From positions 1 through 16,233 of the forward strand of contig JAHFUH010000055.1 of NCBI GenBank assembly GCA_023265215.1: a stretch of 16,233 bases of DNA, given 5' to 3'. Below, piece by piece: positions 1-7,233 of the stretch (position 1 is its first letter; every line of letters begins with the position of its first letter). This DNA is from Acidobacteriota bacterium (GTDB taxonomy: Bacteria > Acidobacteriota > UBA6911). The notes under the pieces are model-generated. The model ran no database searches. It was not told where the DNA came from and saw only the letters and a program-made list of their open reading frames with translations. The position numbers and the translations under genes were made by a program.

Positions 1-571
1 CCGAGGGAGTCAGGGTCTTATCGCCTTCATCCTTCCATTTCGCAGGACAGACTTCATTGGTTTTCCTGGCCATGTAGAGATTCGCTTTGAATTTTCTCAT
101 CAGCTCGTCTATGTTTCGCCCCAGATTGTAATAGTTCACTTCGGAATTCAGCAACGCGCCCTCTGGATTAATGATGAAAGCTCCGCGAAGGGCCATTCCC
201 GTCTGCTCGTCATAGACGCCGAACATCCGGGAGATTTTTCCGGTGGGATCGGAACCCATCGGGTATTTAACCTTTGCCAGTTCTTGTTCCGACTGTTGCC
301 AGGCCAGGTGCACAAATTTTGAGTCGGTGCTTATCGTGACTACCTCGGCGCCGATTTTTTTAAAGCGGTCATACTGCTCTGCCAGAGCAGCAAATTCGGT
401 GGCTCACACAAAAGTAAAGTCGGCGGGGTAGAAGAAGAGAATTGTCCATTGCTGATCTGCTTTCGCATTGTCGAAAACGAAACTTCCGAAATCGCTATTA
501 ACCGGATCATAAGTTTCGATTTCAAAAGATGGGACCTTCTGTCCAACTTTCAGCGGCATGTTTTCGGTCAT
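1..571 (-). CDS. Selenocysteine-containing 2-Cys peroxiredoxin (AhpC/TSA family), 3' end cut by window edge
   Basis: This thioredoxin-fold peroxidase should reduce H2O2 or organic peroxides in the cytoplasm. From the ATG at 571 the frame reads MTENMPLKVGQKVPSF, reaches the active-site strand FFYPADFTFV, then a TGA at 404-406 (residue 56), then ATEFAALAEQYD and an uninterrupted frame to the window edge (190 residues seen). In the family the active site reads FTFVCPTE, so the TGA sits exactly on the peroxidatic Cys and is read as Sec. The resolving Cys is present at residue 175 in NEVCPAKW, typical of 2-Cys AhpC/Prx1 enzymes, and GxFIINPEG is also present. An AAAGGA ribosome site precedes the start. 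Oddity: the residue after Sec is Ala, not the usual Pro. The gene lies 119 bp downstream of cydB on the same strand. A nonsense mutation is the alternative, but the exact position and the hairpin that follows argue against it. Confidence 0.92.
374..390 (-). promoter_or_regulatory. Putative bacterial SECIS hairpin of the peroxiredoxin
   Basis: On the minus strand the TGA is followed by 13 nt and then a perfect 6-bp stem, CTGCTC/GAGCAG, closing a 5-nt loop TGGCA. The loop begins 20 nt after the TGA and carries a GG pair, within the spacing expected for bacterial SECIS elements that recruit SelB. It lies inside the coding sequence, as bacterial SECIS elements do. The SECIS role is inferred from position and shape. 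Confidence 0.7.
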
Positions 572-640
572 ATTCGGATCCTTTCCGTATGCTTGTGCTT
601 GAGGATGTCTTGGGGGAAAACCACTTCAAATTAAGGTTAC

Positions 641-653
641 CAGCTCTCAGCTG
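641..653. repeat. Small hairpin between cydB and the peroxiredoxin gene
   Basis: A perfect 5-bp inverted repeat CAGCT/AGCTG with a 3-nt spacer lies in the 119-bp gap. Another 6-bp pair, GTTACC/GGTAAC, surrounds part of the gap. There is no following T-run on the minus strand, so it is not a convincing terminator. It may be a processing or pausing site, or chance. Confidence 0.25.
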
Positions 654-690
654 AAATGCCCATGCCGGTGAATTGGTAACTGGAAACTCC

Positions 691-1707
691 CTAATAGCTG
701 TGCTCAGTAATTTCCACTTTGCCTCGAAATGCCCAATAAATCGCGGCTGTGTAGGCAAGAACAAACGGCATGCCGATCAGTGCGATTATGGCCATGATGC
801 CCAATGTCTTATGCGAAGAGGCTGCATTATAGATATTGAGGCTGTAGTCCGGAGACAGTGATGAAACGACCAGGTTCGGATAGAGGGTGAAGCTGAACAG
901 GAAAACAAGAGACAGAATAGTCCAAGAAGAGGAAATGAAAGCATAAAAAGGCCGTCCCAGAAAAATCGCCCGTGGTATGTTGGCAAAAGCCAGAATGGAC
1001 AGCACGACAAAAATCCAGGACCAGCTGTGTGTGTGGAAATTCCGGACTGCCTGAGGCATGATGGAGAGAAGAAAAACCGTCGAAAGCATGTAGAAAACCA
1101 GGCTGAAACCGAAAGATCGCCACATCCAGGGATGGACCAGTTCCTGCATTTTCCCTTCAGTTTTCAGATACAGGTAAATAGACCCGTGCATCGCGGCGAA
1201 CGAGACTGTCATCAGGCCGATTAGAACCGGGAACGGCCGGACAAGATCAAAAAATGAGCCGGCAAAAGATCCCTCCGCATTTACAGGAATTCCGATCAAA
1301 GCATTTCCGGCAGCCACGCCGAACAGAAATGTCGCCAGGGCGCTTGCCCCGAAGAACGACCAGTCCCAAAATGTTTTCCACGCCTGCGATTCACGCTTGC
1401 TTCGGAACTCGATCGATACCGCCCGGAAGATAAGGGCAAACAGCAAAACCATGAAAGCCACGTAGAAGCCCGAAAAAATCGTGGCATATGCGTTGGGGAA
1501 AGCCGCGAACATTGCGCCGCCGAATGTAACCAGCCAGACCTCGTTTCCGTCCCAAAGGGGCCCGATGGAATTGATCATGATCCGGCGCTCCTCATTGTTG
1601 CGGGCAATCAGGTGAATAATCCCGACTCCCAGGTCGAACCCATCCAGGATAGCGTACCCGGCAAGAAGAACACCCAGAAGAACAAACCACAGCAGGTTCA
1701 AATCCAC
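691..1707 (-). CDS. cydB: Cytochrome bd-type quinol oxidase subunit II (CydB)
   Basis: This is the second membrane subunit of the bd oxidase, which oxidises quinol and reduces O2 to water without pumping protons. The 338-residue product is a chain of hydrophobic helices. It has the N-terminal signature YAILDGFDLGVG (residues 18-29) and the family-typical WDGNEVWLVTFGGAMFAAFP (52-71), and its length is normal. The start is GTG at 1705-1707, preceded by AGGGAG about nine bases upstream; no better ATG fits the conserved N-terminus. It follows cydA by 107 bp on the same strand, the usual cydA-cydB order. The gap holds a REPIN-like repeat, which could cause differential mRNA stability. No small CydX-like ORF was recognised next to it. 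Confidence 0.96.
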   Translation of the reverse strand: MDLNLLWFVLLGVLLAGYAILDGFDLGVGIIHLIARNNEERRIMINSIGPLWDGNEVWLVTFGGAMFAAFPNAYATIFSGFYVAFMVLLFALIFRAVSIEFRSKRESQAWKTFWDWSFFGASALATFLFGVAAGNALIGIPVNAEGSFAGSFFDLVRPFPVLIGLMTVSFAAMHGSIYLYLKTEGKMQELVHPWMWRSFGFSLVFYMLSTVFLLSIMPQAVRNFHTHSWSWIFVVLSILAFANIPRAIFLGRPFYAFISSSWTILSLVFLFSFTLYPNLVVSSLSPDYSLNIYNAASSHKTLGIMAIIALIGMPFVLAYTAAIYWAFRGKVEITEHSY

Positions 1708-1721
1708 AGATAAACTCCCTT

Positions 1722-1791
1722 GGAGCGCGGGCGTTCCGCCCGCAATTTTTTGGGCTTTTCCATGTTCATGCGGGCGAGATGCCCGCGCTCC
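1722..1791. repeat. REPIN-like pair of GC-rich palindromes between cydA and cydB
   Basis: Two small hairpins, GCGGGC-GTTCC-GCCCGC (1727-1743) and GCGGGC-GAGAT-GCCCGC (1770-1786), are enclosed by an 11-bp inverted repeat GGAGCGCGGGC (1722-1732) and GCCCGCGCTCC (1781-1791). The whole 70-bp unit therefore forms a long stem with a 48-nt interior. Paired inverted REP-like palindromes in an intergenic gap are typical of dispersed REPIN elements mobilised by RAYT transposases. No RAYT gene is in the window. Confidence 0.75.
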
Positions 1792-1814
1792 GTCTGCATC
1801 CTCGATTGCCGTCG

Positions 1815-3248
1815 CTAAATTTCTTTATCTTTCGCTTTGGTCATGGAGTCCAGATGGCCGGGATAGCGTGATGCGACATCCAGAATTTGGCCCCGGGATG
1901 TTTCCTTCGGCGGAGAGACCGGCTCCGGGCCTTTTTGAATCTTGTCGTTAAGCAGGAAAATCCAGACGGCAAACAGGAGTGCGTAAATCACTCCAAACAT
2001 CGCGATGGATCCGGCCACAGTGGAAGCCGGGAGATTTCGTGAAACGGCTTCGCTTGTCCGCAGCAGGTTGTAAACTATCCACGGCTGCCTTCCGACTTCG
2101 GCCGCCACCCATCCGAGTTCATTGGCGATAAAAGGTCCTATAACCGAAAAGACGAAAACCCAGAGAAGCCATCTCTTCTCAAATAGCTTGCCTCTGGCGT
2201 GCAGCCAAAGTGCGAAAAGCGTCAGAAGGATAAAATAGCTGCCCAGCGCAACCATGATGTGAAAAGAATAGAACGGGAGTGCGACCGGCGGTATATCGGG
2301 TTCGAACTTGTCCAGGCCAGGCACAGGCTTATTGAAGTCCCTGTGAACCAAAAAGCTTAACAGACCGGGAATCTCGATATTATACCGGACGGTCTTGGAT
2401 GCCTGATCCGGGATGCCGAAAACGTGAATCGGCGCTCCAGCATTTGTTGTTTTATAAATGCCTTCCAGCGCTGCGAGTTTTGCCGGCTGATACCGGGATA
2501 CCACCCGGCCTTGTGAATCGCCGGAAAAAAGAACGGCAATCGAGGCGATCGCCGCTACGATCAGAGCGGTTGTGAATGATTTGCGCGCGAAATCGACATG
2601 CCTGTTCTTCAGCAGATAATAGGCGGAAACGCTCAGGATAAAAAAGGAGCCTAGAATAAAAGCCCCGATCAACACGTGGACAAGCCTGTCCATGGCGGAT
2701 GGATTAAAAACCACTCTCCAGAAATCCGTCAGCTCCGCTCTTTTAACAATGCCCGCGGGGCTCTGGGTGTCGCGGATCACAAATCCTGCGGGGGTTTGCT
2801 GCCAGGAAATTGCCACGACAATCCAGATGGCGGAGAAGATGGATCCAAGTGCGACCATCACGGTCGAAAAGAAATGCACACGAGGCGATACTTTGTCCCA
2901 TCCAAAAACCAGAAGGGCCAGGAACCCCGATTCGAGGAAGAAGGCAAAGATGCCCTCGGCCGCCAATGCGGCTCCGAACACATCCCCAACATACCTCGAG
3001 TAAGTCGCCCAGTTGGTTCCAAACTGGAATTCCATTACGATCCCGGAAGCTACCCCGATCGCGAAATTAAGAGCGAAAACCTTCGTCCAGAATTTCGTCG
3101 CCGCTTCAAATTGCGGATCCTTGGTTTTCAGGAAGCGTGCCTCCAGGAATACAAGAAAGGCACCCATCCCTATTGCCAAAGGAGGAAACATGTAATGGAA
3201 CATGATGGTGACGGCAAATTGCAGGCGAGATAGAAATATGACATCCAT
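1815..3248 (-). CDS. cydA: Cytochrome bd-type quinol oxidase subunit I (CydA), short Q-loop type
   Basis: This subunit carries the quinol site and the three haems of the bd oxidase. The 477-residue product is polytopic. Visible family residues are the N-terminal haem-ligand His18 (FHYMFPPLAIG), acidic residues Glu98 and Glu105 in AEGIFAFFLES, His191 and Met332 (in FYSFHIMV) at the positions of the haem b558 ligands, and GRQPW at 386-390. The loop between about 240 and 325 is short, so this looks like the short Q-loop (CIO-like) class rather than the E. coli long-loop form. In an otherwise anaerobic-looking gene set the oxidase probably serves O2 scavenging or microaerobic respiration. The ribosome site upstream of the ATG is weak. 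It forms a unit with cydB downstream. Confidence 0.96.
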   Translation of the reverse strand: MDVIFLSRLQFAVTIMFHYMFPPLAIGMGAFLVFLEARFLKTKDPQFEAATKFWTKVFALNFAIGVASGIVMEFQFGTNWATYSRYVGDVFGAALAAEGIFAFFLESGFLALLVFGWDKVSPRVHFFSTVMVALGSIFSAIWIVVAISWQQTPAGFVIRDTQSPAGIVKRAELTDFWRVVFNPSAMDRLVHVLIGAFILGSFFILSVSAYYLLKNRHVDFARKSFTTALIVAAIASIAVLFSGDSQGRVVSRYQPAKLAALEGIYKTTNAGAPIHVFGIPDQASKTVRYNIEIPGLLSFLVHRDFNKPVPGLDKFEPDIPPVALPFYSFHIMVALGSYFILLTLFALWLHARGKLFEKRWLLWVFVFSVIGPFIANELGWVAAEVGRQPWIVYNLLRTSEAVSRNLPASTVAGSIAMFGVIYALLFAVWIFLLNDKIQKGPEPVSPPKETSRGQILDVASRYPGHLDSMTKAKDKEI

Positions 3249-3330
3249 GTCCAGACAATTTATACTTAAAAAATAGTTTTAAAAAGGGAATTTCGAACGG
3301 AAGGTCAACAATTTGATCGATAGTGTTTTT

Positions 3331-3411
3331 GAACCGCAGAATATCGAACAAGAACCATTGAATTTCGAAGTGTCTTCATTTCTGCGGTTCGAAATTCCTT
3401 GTTCGAAATTC
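3331..3411. repeat. REPIN/MITE-like inverted repeat upstream of cydA
   Basis: An 11-bp perfect inverted repeat, GAACCGCAGAA (3331-3341) and TTCTGCGGTTC (3380-3390), is flanked and filled by AT-rich TTCGAA-containing repeats such as TCGAACAAG (3345-3353) and its inverse CTTGTTCGA (3398-3406). It lies in the 189-bp gap upstream of cydA. The layout is that of a small dispersed element. It is unrelated in sequence to the GC-rich repeat between cydA and cydB. Confidence 0.6.
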
Positions 3412-3437
3412 TAAATTTCAAATATCTTTTTATAGGA

Positions 3438-4088
3438 TCACTCTAGGTTTCTGAGTTTCAAAGCCTCGATACCGAGTCGGCGCTCCTGGAGCTCTTCTAA
3501 TTCCCGCTCCCGCGCCTTCCGGAGACCGCCGTTTTTGATGAACGTGATGATTTTCTGCAGTTCGCCCCTATCAAACCAGTTTCCATGCTCGCGGCACCCG
3601 TCCAGAACAATGCCGGAGCAGCCGGAGAAATTTTTCGTGTTCATCAATTTCTTGCACTCCGGACAAGGGATGTAAGCCCGCCGGGGCTTGGAAACAATAT
3701 CAGGCACAACCGCAGTGCTGCGCATTTGATATCCGAGGACGGCTTCTTGAGCTTCCTCGCGAATGCAAATTTCCTGGAAGGTGTTCTTGTCGAGCCACAA
3801 GCCTCCGCAGCGTGTGCATTCATGAAGCGCATTATTCCCCGCATGTCCCGATCCAAGCTGGGTTTCACAGCGTGGGCATTGAAGCGCGCTTATTGAACCG
3901 GGAGAAGTTTCCAAAACTTCCGCTCCGCAGGAAGGGCAATTCCTCATCCCGACAGCAATCGCTCCAAAACACGATGGGCATACCCGTACTGTTATTGCAG
4001 AACCGCAATACGCGCAACTGGACGGGCTGTCCGGCGAAACGGACGCGCCGCAGTTAGGGCAGTTATAAGCCGAGACTATTCTCGCCAT
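3438..4088 (-). CDS. Multi-zinc-ribbon protein with TFIIB-type zinc-finger motifs
   Basis: This 216-residue soluble protein is packed with CxxC knuckles: C10/C13, C25/C28, C37/C40, C51/C54, C71/C74, C91/C94, C142/C145 and a C165-x2-H168 pair. The stretches from C71 (CPRCETQL ... CTRCGGLWLD) and from C142 (CPECKKLM ... CREHGNWFDRGEL) match the pattern of zf-TFIIB domains, in which a C-x2-C pair is followed by a second pair and a W-[LF]-D motif. The N-terminal 60 residues look like double zinc ribbons. The C-terminal 30 residues are charged and probably form a coiled coil. Its role is unknown; such proteins may bind nucleic acid or protein partners, or sense metal or redox state. It is the first gene of the minus-strand run, 189 bp upstream of cydA, so co-transcription is possible but unproven. 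Confidence 0.8.
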   Translation of the reverse strand: MARIVSAYNCPNCGASVSPDSPSSCAYCGSAITVRVCPSCFGAIAVGMRNCPSCGAEVLETSPGSISALQCPRCETQLGSGHAGNNALHECTRCGGLWLDKNTFQEICIREEAQEAVLGYQMRSTAVVPDIVSKPRRAYIPCPECKKLMNTKNFSGCSGIVLDGCREHGNWFDRGELQKIITFIKNGGLRKARERELEELQERRLGIEALKLRNLE

Positions 4089-4125
4089 AAATATATCGAT
4101 CGGAACAATCCGCTGCCGTCATTAG

Positions 4126-4691
4126 AGCCAGATTCCATCGGATTTCACCCAATTTCTTTTTTATGGGCATGCGCAAGAATTACTTGGCATTTTGGCGCGA
4201 GCGCCGGGCGGACGGATGCGCCAGGAAATCTACGAAGACCGCTTCTCGATTCATGACTGGGACCCCGAGCACGGAAGCCACTGCTTCATTCACCTTGTTA
4301 ACTCGACTGCCTGGCAGGGGATCACGGGCCAGAATCCGCCAACCATGCCTCCTGCGATGAAGCAATATACCCAAGCCGGCTATCCCTGGTTCGATACTAC
4401 GACGCTGACCTGAAGGCGCTGCAGAGTTCCAAGACCCTCGCCGGCGTTAAGACCGTGAAGGAAATGAGCGACGAGAAGCGCAGCGGCGCATTGCCGGAAA
4501 ATCAATCCGGCTTCCGAGTCGATGACAAGACCCATAACTTCATTCCCCGACTCCTGTATCGGGATTTGTTTCACAAATGCGGGAACAGATACGGATGCGT
4601 GCTTCCGATGGCTTCTTGTCGTTCCTTTGATATTCTTCGAGCTTCATGCTTGTTTTCCAATTCCAATCGGGGGATAGCATCTTCCTTATAG
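4126..4691 (+). pseudogene. Truncated, frameshifted remnant of a conserved hypothetical protein
   Basis: From 4126 one frame reads a protein-like segment (YGHAQELLGILARAPGG, then MRQEIYEDRFSIHDWD and PWFD) until about 4395, where it breaks and hits TGA at 4411. Shifting by one base restores a sensible continuation from 4398 (YYDADLKALQSSKTLAGVK, then SGALPEN), as if a single T were lost from GAT-TAC. The composite resembles the C-terminal part of a conserved hypothetical protein whose family I cannot name securely. The N-terminal part is missing: the frame is closed by TAG at 4123 and there is no good start. Similarity probably ends near 4500, and the second frame runs on to TAG at 4689. The rest of the 726-bp gap (4089-4125 and 4692-4814) shows nothing recognisable. 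Confidence 0.45.
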
Positions 4692-4814
4692 TATGACAGT
4701 TTTATAGAGATTCCAGGAATCTGTATTCAAAACCTTAGAACTAGTGATTCCGGTCACTGTTTTAAACCCCAGAGGAGGCTACATTCGAGAACACCGCAAA
4801 CATGGAGAATACCG

Positions 4815-5801
4815 ATGCGGGCTAGAAAAGCTTTTTCGTCATTTGCAATCGTCGTTTGGCTCACCGCCGGCACGCCCCTCTTTTGTCAGTTGATTTCCGA
4901 GATTCAGAGCAACATCAAGGCAAAGAACCAGAAATGGATCGCCGGTGAAACTTCAATCTCTGTATTGCCGGATAAAGAAAGAAGGCGACGCTTTGGTCTG
5001 ATCAAGCAGTCGGCAACCGCGCAGGATAACTTGCTTTCGCCGCTCTCTGGCCAGGAACCGCTTACCGGCCTTTCTCCATCGGTAGATTGGACTCCCTTTG
5101 TCACGCCTGTCAGAGACCAGGGCAGTTGTGGAAGCTGCTGGGCTTTTGCGACAACCGCCGCGCTGGAATCGAATTTTTTGCTGTTGAACAATCTCTCTCT
5201 CACAGAGGATAACCGCGCAGAGCAGATCCTTATTTCCTGCAGTGGTGCAGGAAATTGCGAGCAGGGCGGATCCATTGGTTCGGCATCCAATTACATTCGC
5301 TCCACCGGTTTACCGCACGAACCCTATTTCCCCTATACTGCGAAAGATAATTCCTGCACGAGCGCGCAAACCGGATGGGCCGCCGATGCAGGCAGGATCA
5401 TTTCATGGTCTTACGTTTGCACAACTTTAATCAATCTTGTGGCCATTAAAAACGCTTTATCGACCCACGGTCCGCTTGTCACCACTATGGATGTGTACGG
5501 CGATTTCTATTCCTATAGAGGCGGAGTCTATGAGTACTCCAGCGGGTCGTATCAGGGCGGACATGCGGTCTTGATTGTCGGCTACACGGATGATTCAACA
5601 CGCGCCGACGGCGGCTACTTCAAAGTAAAGAACAGCTGGGGCCGCGGCTGGGGAGACAGCGGATTCTTCCTGATAGGATACTCGCAAGCCAGCAGCGTTG
5701 TTCATTTCGGCGAATACACAATTGCCTATTCAACCCCGATTCTTCAAGAAATGCCGGCAGCACCGATCAGCCTGAGGATGACAAGCATTCGTACTCCTTG
5801 A
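4815..5801 (+). CDS. Exported papain-family (C1A) cysteine protease
   Basis: This is a cysteine endopeptidase predicted to be secreted. The 328-residue product starts with a positively charged, hydrophobic signal sequence (about residues 1-25). A propeptide-like segment follows, containing KNQKWIAGETSISVL and DKERRRRFGL. The mature domain starts near SVDWTPFVTPVRDQG. All catalytic residues are present: oxyanion Gln102 and nucleophile Cys108 in QGSCGSCWAF, His250 in GGHAVLIVGY, and Asn273 in VKNSWGRGWG. Extra Cys residues could form disulfides. The ATG is preceded by GGAGA at good spacing. The gene stands alone, 135 bp before the ferritin-like gene, with no obvious functional link to its neighbours. 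The C-terminal 20 residues do not match a known sorting signal. Papain-like proteases are scattered among bacteria and archaea, so horizontal origin is possible. Confidence 0.93.
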   Translation: MRARKAFSSFAIVVWLTAGTPLFCQLISEIQSNIKAKNQKWIAGETSISVLPDKERRRRFGLIKQSATAQDNLLSPLSGQEPLTGLSPSVDWTPFVTPVRDQGSCGSCWAFATTAALESNFLLLNNLSLTEDNRAEQILISCSGAGNCEQGGSIGSASNYIRSTGLPHEPYFPYTAKDNSCTSAQTGWAADAGRIISWSYVCTTLINLVAIKNALSTHGPLVTTMDVYGDFYSYRGGVYEYSSGSYQGGHAVLIVGYTDDSTRADGGYFKVKNSWGRGWGDSGFFLIGYSQASSVVHFGEYTIAYSTPILQEMPAAPISLRMTSIRTP

Positions 5802-5936
5802 GTGCCCGGCTGGCCAGGCTTTGACTATGCTCATGGACTTGTGAGAGAGTGTCCGATATCAGGCATTGAAAAACCAAGGACAACAAGGTAATAAAATAGC
5901 TGAAAAGGCATTTCCTGAGGGGGAGGGGGCGGTTTT

Positions 5937-6401
5937 ATGGATCAAAAGCAAGTCAGCGAGGTCTTGAATTTCGCAATCGAGAAAGAGCAGGAGGCGGTGG
6001 ATTTATACACGAACCTTTCTGCAAAAACAAATCGATCGCAGATGAAGATTGTTTTTGAGCAGTTTGCCGCCGAGGAACGAGGCCATAAGGCCAAACTTCA
6101 GAATCTTAGAAATAACCAAACCCTTTTAGAGAAGAATCTGCTGGAGGTTAAAGCAAAAGTGCCGGACCTGAAAATCGGCGATTATCTGGTAGACGTGGAT
6201 GTAGCGGGTGAGCTTGATTATCAGCAATCCTTGATCCTTGCCATGAAAAATGAAAAAGCCGCTTTTAGGCTATACTCGGATCTTGCGGCACAGGCGGGTG
6301 GCGATTTGCAGCAGCTTTTTCTTGGCCTTGCTCAAGAAGAAGCCCGTCACAAACTGCGATTTGAAGTGGAATATGACGATAATATTTTAAAAGACAACTA
6401 A
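5937..6401 (+). CDS. Ferritin-like / rubrerythrin-type di-iron protein
   Basis: This is a 154-residue helical protein of the ferritin-like superfamily, probably a di-iron protein for peroxide reduction or iron handling in the cytoplasm. Four helices carry the expected carboxylate/His ligands: the EKEQEAVDLY helix (Glu15-19), EERGH (Glu46, Glu47, His50), NEKAAFRLY (Glu106) and EEARHK (Glu134, Glu135, His138). There is no C-terminal rubredoxin domain (no CxxC pairs), so it is the erythrin-only form. The start is supported by a purine-rich GAGGGGGAGGGGG ribosome site. The TAA stop (6399-6401) abuts a MITE-like element. A relative of similar length lies at 13742-14197, on the far side of the formate dehydrogenase operon. 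Confidence 0.87.
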   Translation: MDQKQVSEVLNFAIEKEQEAVDLYTNLSAKTNRSQMKIVFEQFAAEERGHKAKLQNLRNNQTLLEKNLLEVKAKVPDLKIGDYLVDVDVAGELDYQQSLILAMKNEKAAFRLYSDLAAQAGGDLQQLFLGLAQEEARHKLRFEVEYDDNILKDN

Positions 6402-6690
6402 GGGCCTGCGCAGAAATAACTTCACATTCTGCTGCAAGCCCCCAGGCCCGCTGGCTAGGCGCGAGCGACGAGAACTGGGTCCGAAGGACCAGCCATGCCG
6501 GGTTGCATGTAAGGAGCGAGCAACAACGCCAGCGGGCCTGCGGGCTGCAGCCTGAAAGGGCGCGGCGGTGGGCGGGCATCTGCGGCGTTACCGCTCCTCG
6601 ACGATGGCACCGCATCGCCTGCGTCGCGGCGCCTTGCATCTGCCCGCCCGGCGCTCGCGCCAGAATGTGAATTTATTTCTGCGCAGGCCC
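6402..6690. mobile_element. MITE-like non-coding element with 30-bp terminal inverted repeats
   Basis: The ends GGGCCTGCGCAGAAATAA (from 6402) and its inverse (to 6690) form 30-bp terminal inverted repeats (6402-6431 and 6661-6690) with one mismatch. TAA occurs on both sides (6399-6401 and 6691-6693), consistent with a 3-bp target duplication of the TNA kind made by some IS5-family groups. The interior is GC-rich and highly palindromic: CAGGCCCGCTGGC (6443-6455) pairs with 6528-6540, a local hairpin GTCC-GAA-GGAC sits at 6479-6489, and GGGCGGGCA (6570-6578) pairs with 6641-6649. No credible transposase is encoded, so it would move only in trans. The left TAA is also the stop codon of the upstream gene. 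Confidence 0.78.
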
Positions 6691-7233
6691 TAAGGGCATG
6701 CCCTAAGCCAGTCCTGTCCGGAGTTTTATTTTTCATTCTTATCGTAACCATCGCTAACCGTACAGATTTGTCGCTTGTACGCTTCGAACCTTGTAAACGG
6801 CGGAGCGATGGGAAAGAGTATCGGGGTAGCAGCCTTGGAAATGGCTGTGGAGTGCGAACAGGCTCCTGGCCATGGGCGTAACCATTCCCTTGATTTAATT
6901 CTTCCCCTTTGGGCAATTGACATCTTCAAGCTTGCGTATACCTTTGAGGCTTCTTTAAAATCCGAGGTCGATTTATTGGAGAAAAGCTGGAGGCAAAAGA
7001 ACAAATAACCGTTGATTTGATGCAGGATAAGGATAAAAGGGTTCAGAAGAGCGGATTTATAAAAAGACCGAGTTCAGTCCATTCTTTCCGTGTTAATCGT
7101 GTCCTGTTTTATAGCCTCTTCCACGAGAGATTGAAAATGACTTGCTTATCCTTACTACTATCGGTTAAAAAATTACCCGCAACCTTGGTGGCTATTCCGC
7201 CAGTGGTTGATAGGCTTTCTTCGTGGAGACTGT
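6691..7233. other. 543-bp gap upstream of the formate dehydrogenase operon
   Basis: This stretch holds no confidently recognised gene. A weak ORF (6808-7008) is listed separately. The remainder (7009-7233) is moderately AT-rich and probably carries the operon promoter, but I see no clear sigma-70 or sigma-54 pair. A GGAG ribosome site lies just before the ATG at 7234. Confidence 0.5.
6808..7008 (+). CDS. Doubtful small ORF, unrecognised
   Basis: A 66-residue frame reads MGKSIGVAALEMAVECEQ and later WAIDIFKLAYTFEASLK. The ribosome site is poor: a GGAG lies only a few bases from the ATG. An upstream TTG at 6775 would give 77 residues. No family is recognised, and an overlapping frame of similar length is open on the other strand, so coding is uncertain. 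It may be a remnant disturbed by the adjacent MITE insertion. Confidence 0.2.
   Translation: MGKSIGVAALEMAVECEQAPGHGRNHSLDLILPLWAIDIFKLAYTFEASLKSEVDLLEKSWRQKNK

Noticed and set aside
4411..4413. TGA in the hypothetical remnant considered as Sec
   Set aside because: The sequence before it (DTTTLT) is out of register, and a one-base shift near 4396 gives a better protein. A frameshift explains it better than recoding.
5799..5801. TGA ending the papain-like protease considered as another Sec codon
   Set aside because: The frame stays open for only a few dozen codons with no family-like sequence, and the catalytic domain is already complete before it. It is treated as a normal stop.
6455..6916. 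Minus-strand open frame across the MITE
   Set aside because: It crosses the right terminal inverted repeat, and its sequence is low-complexity translation of a GC-rich palindromic element.
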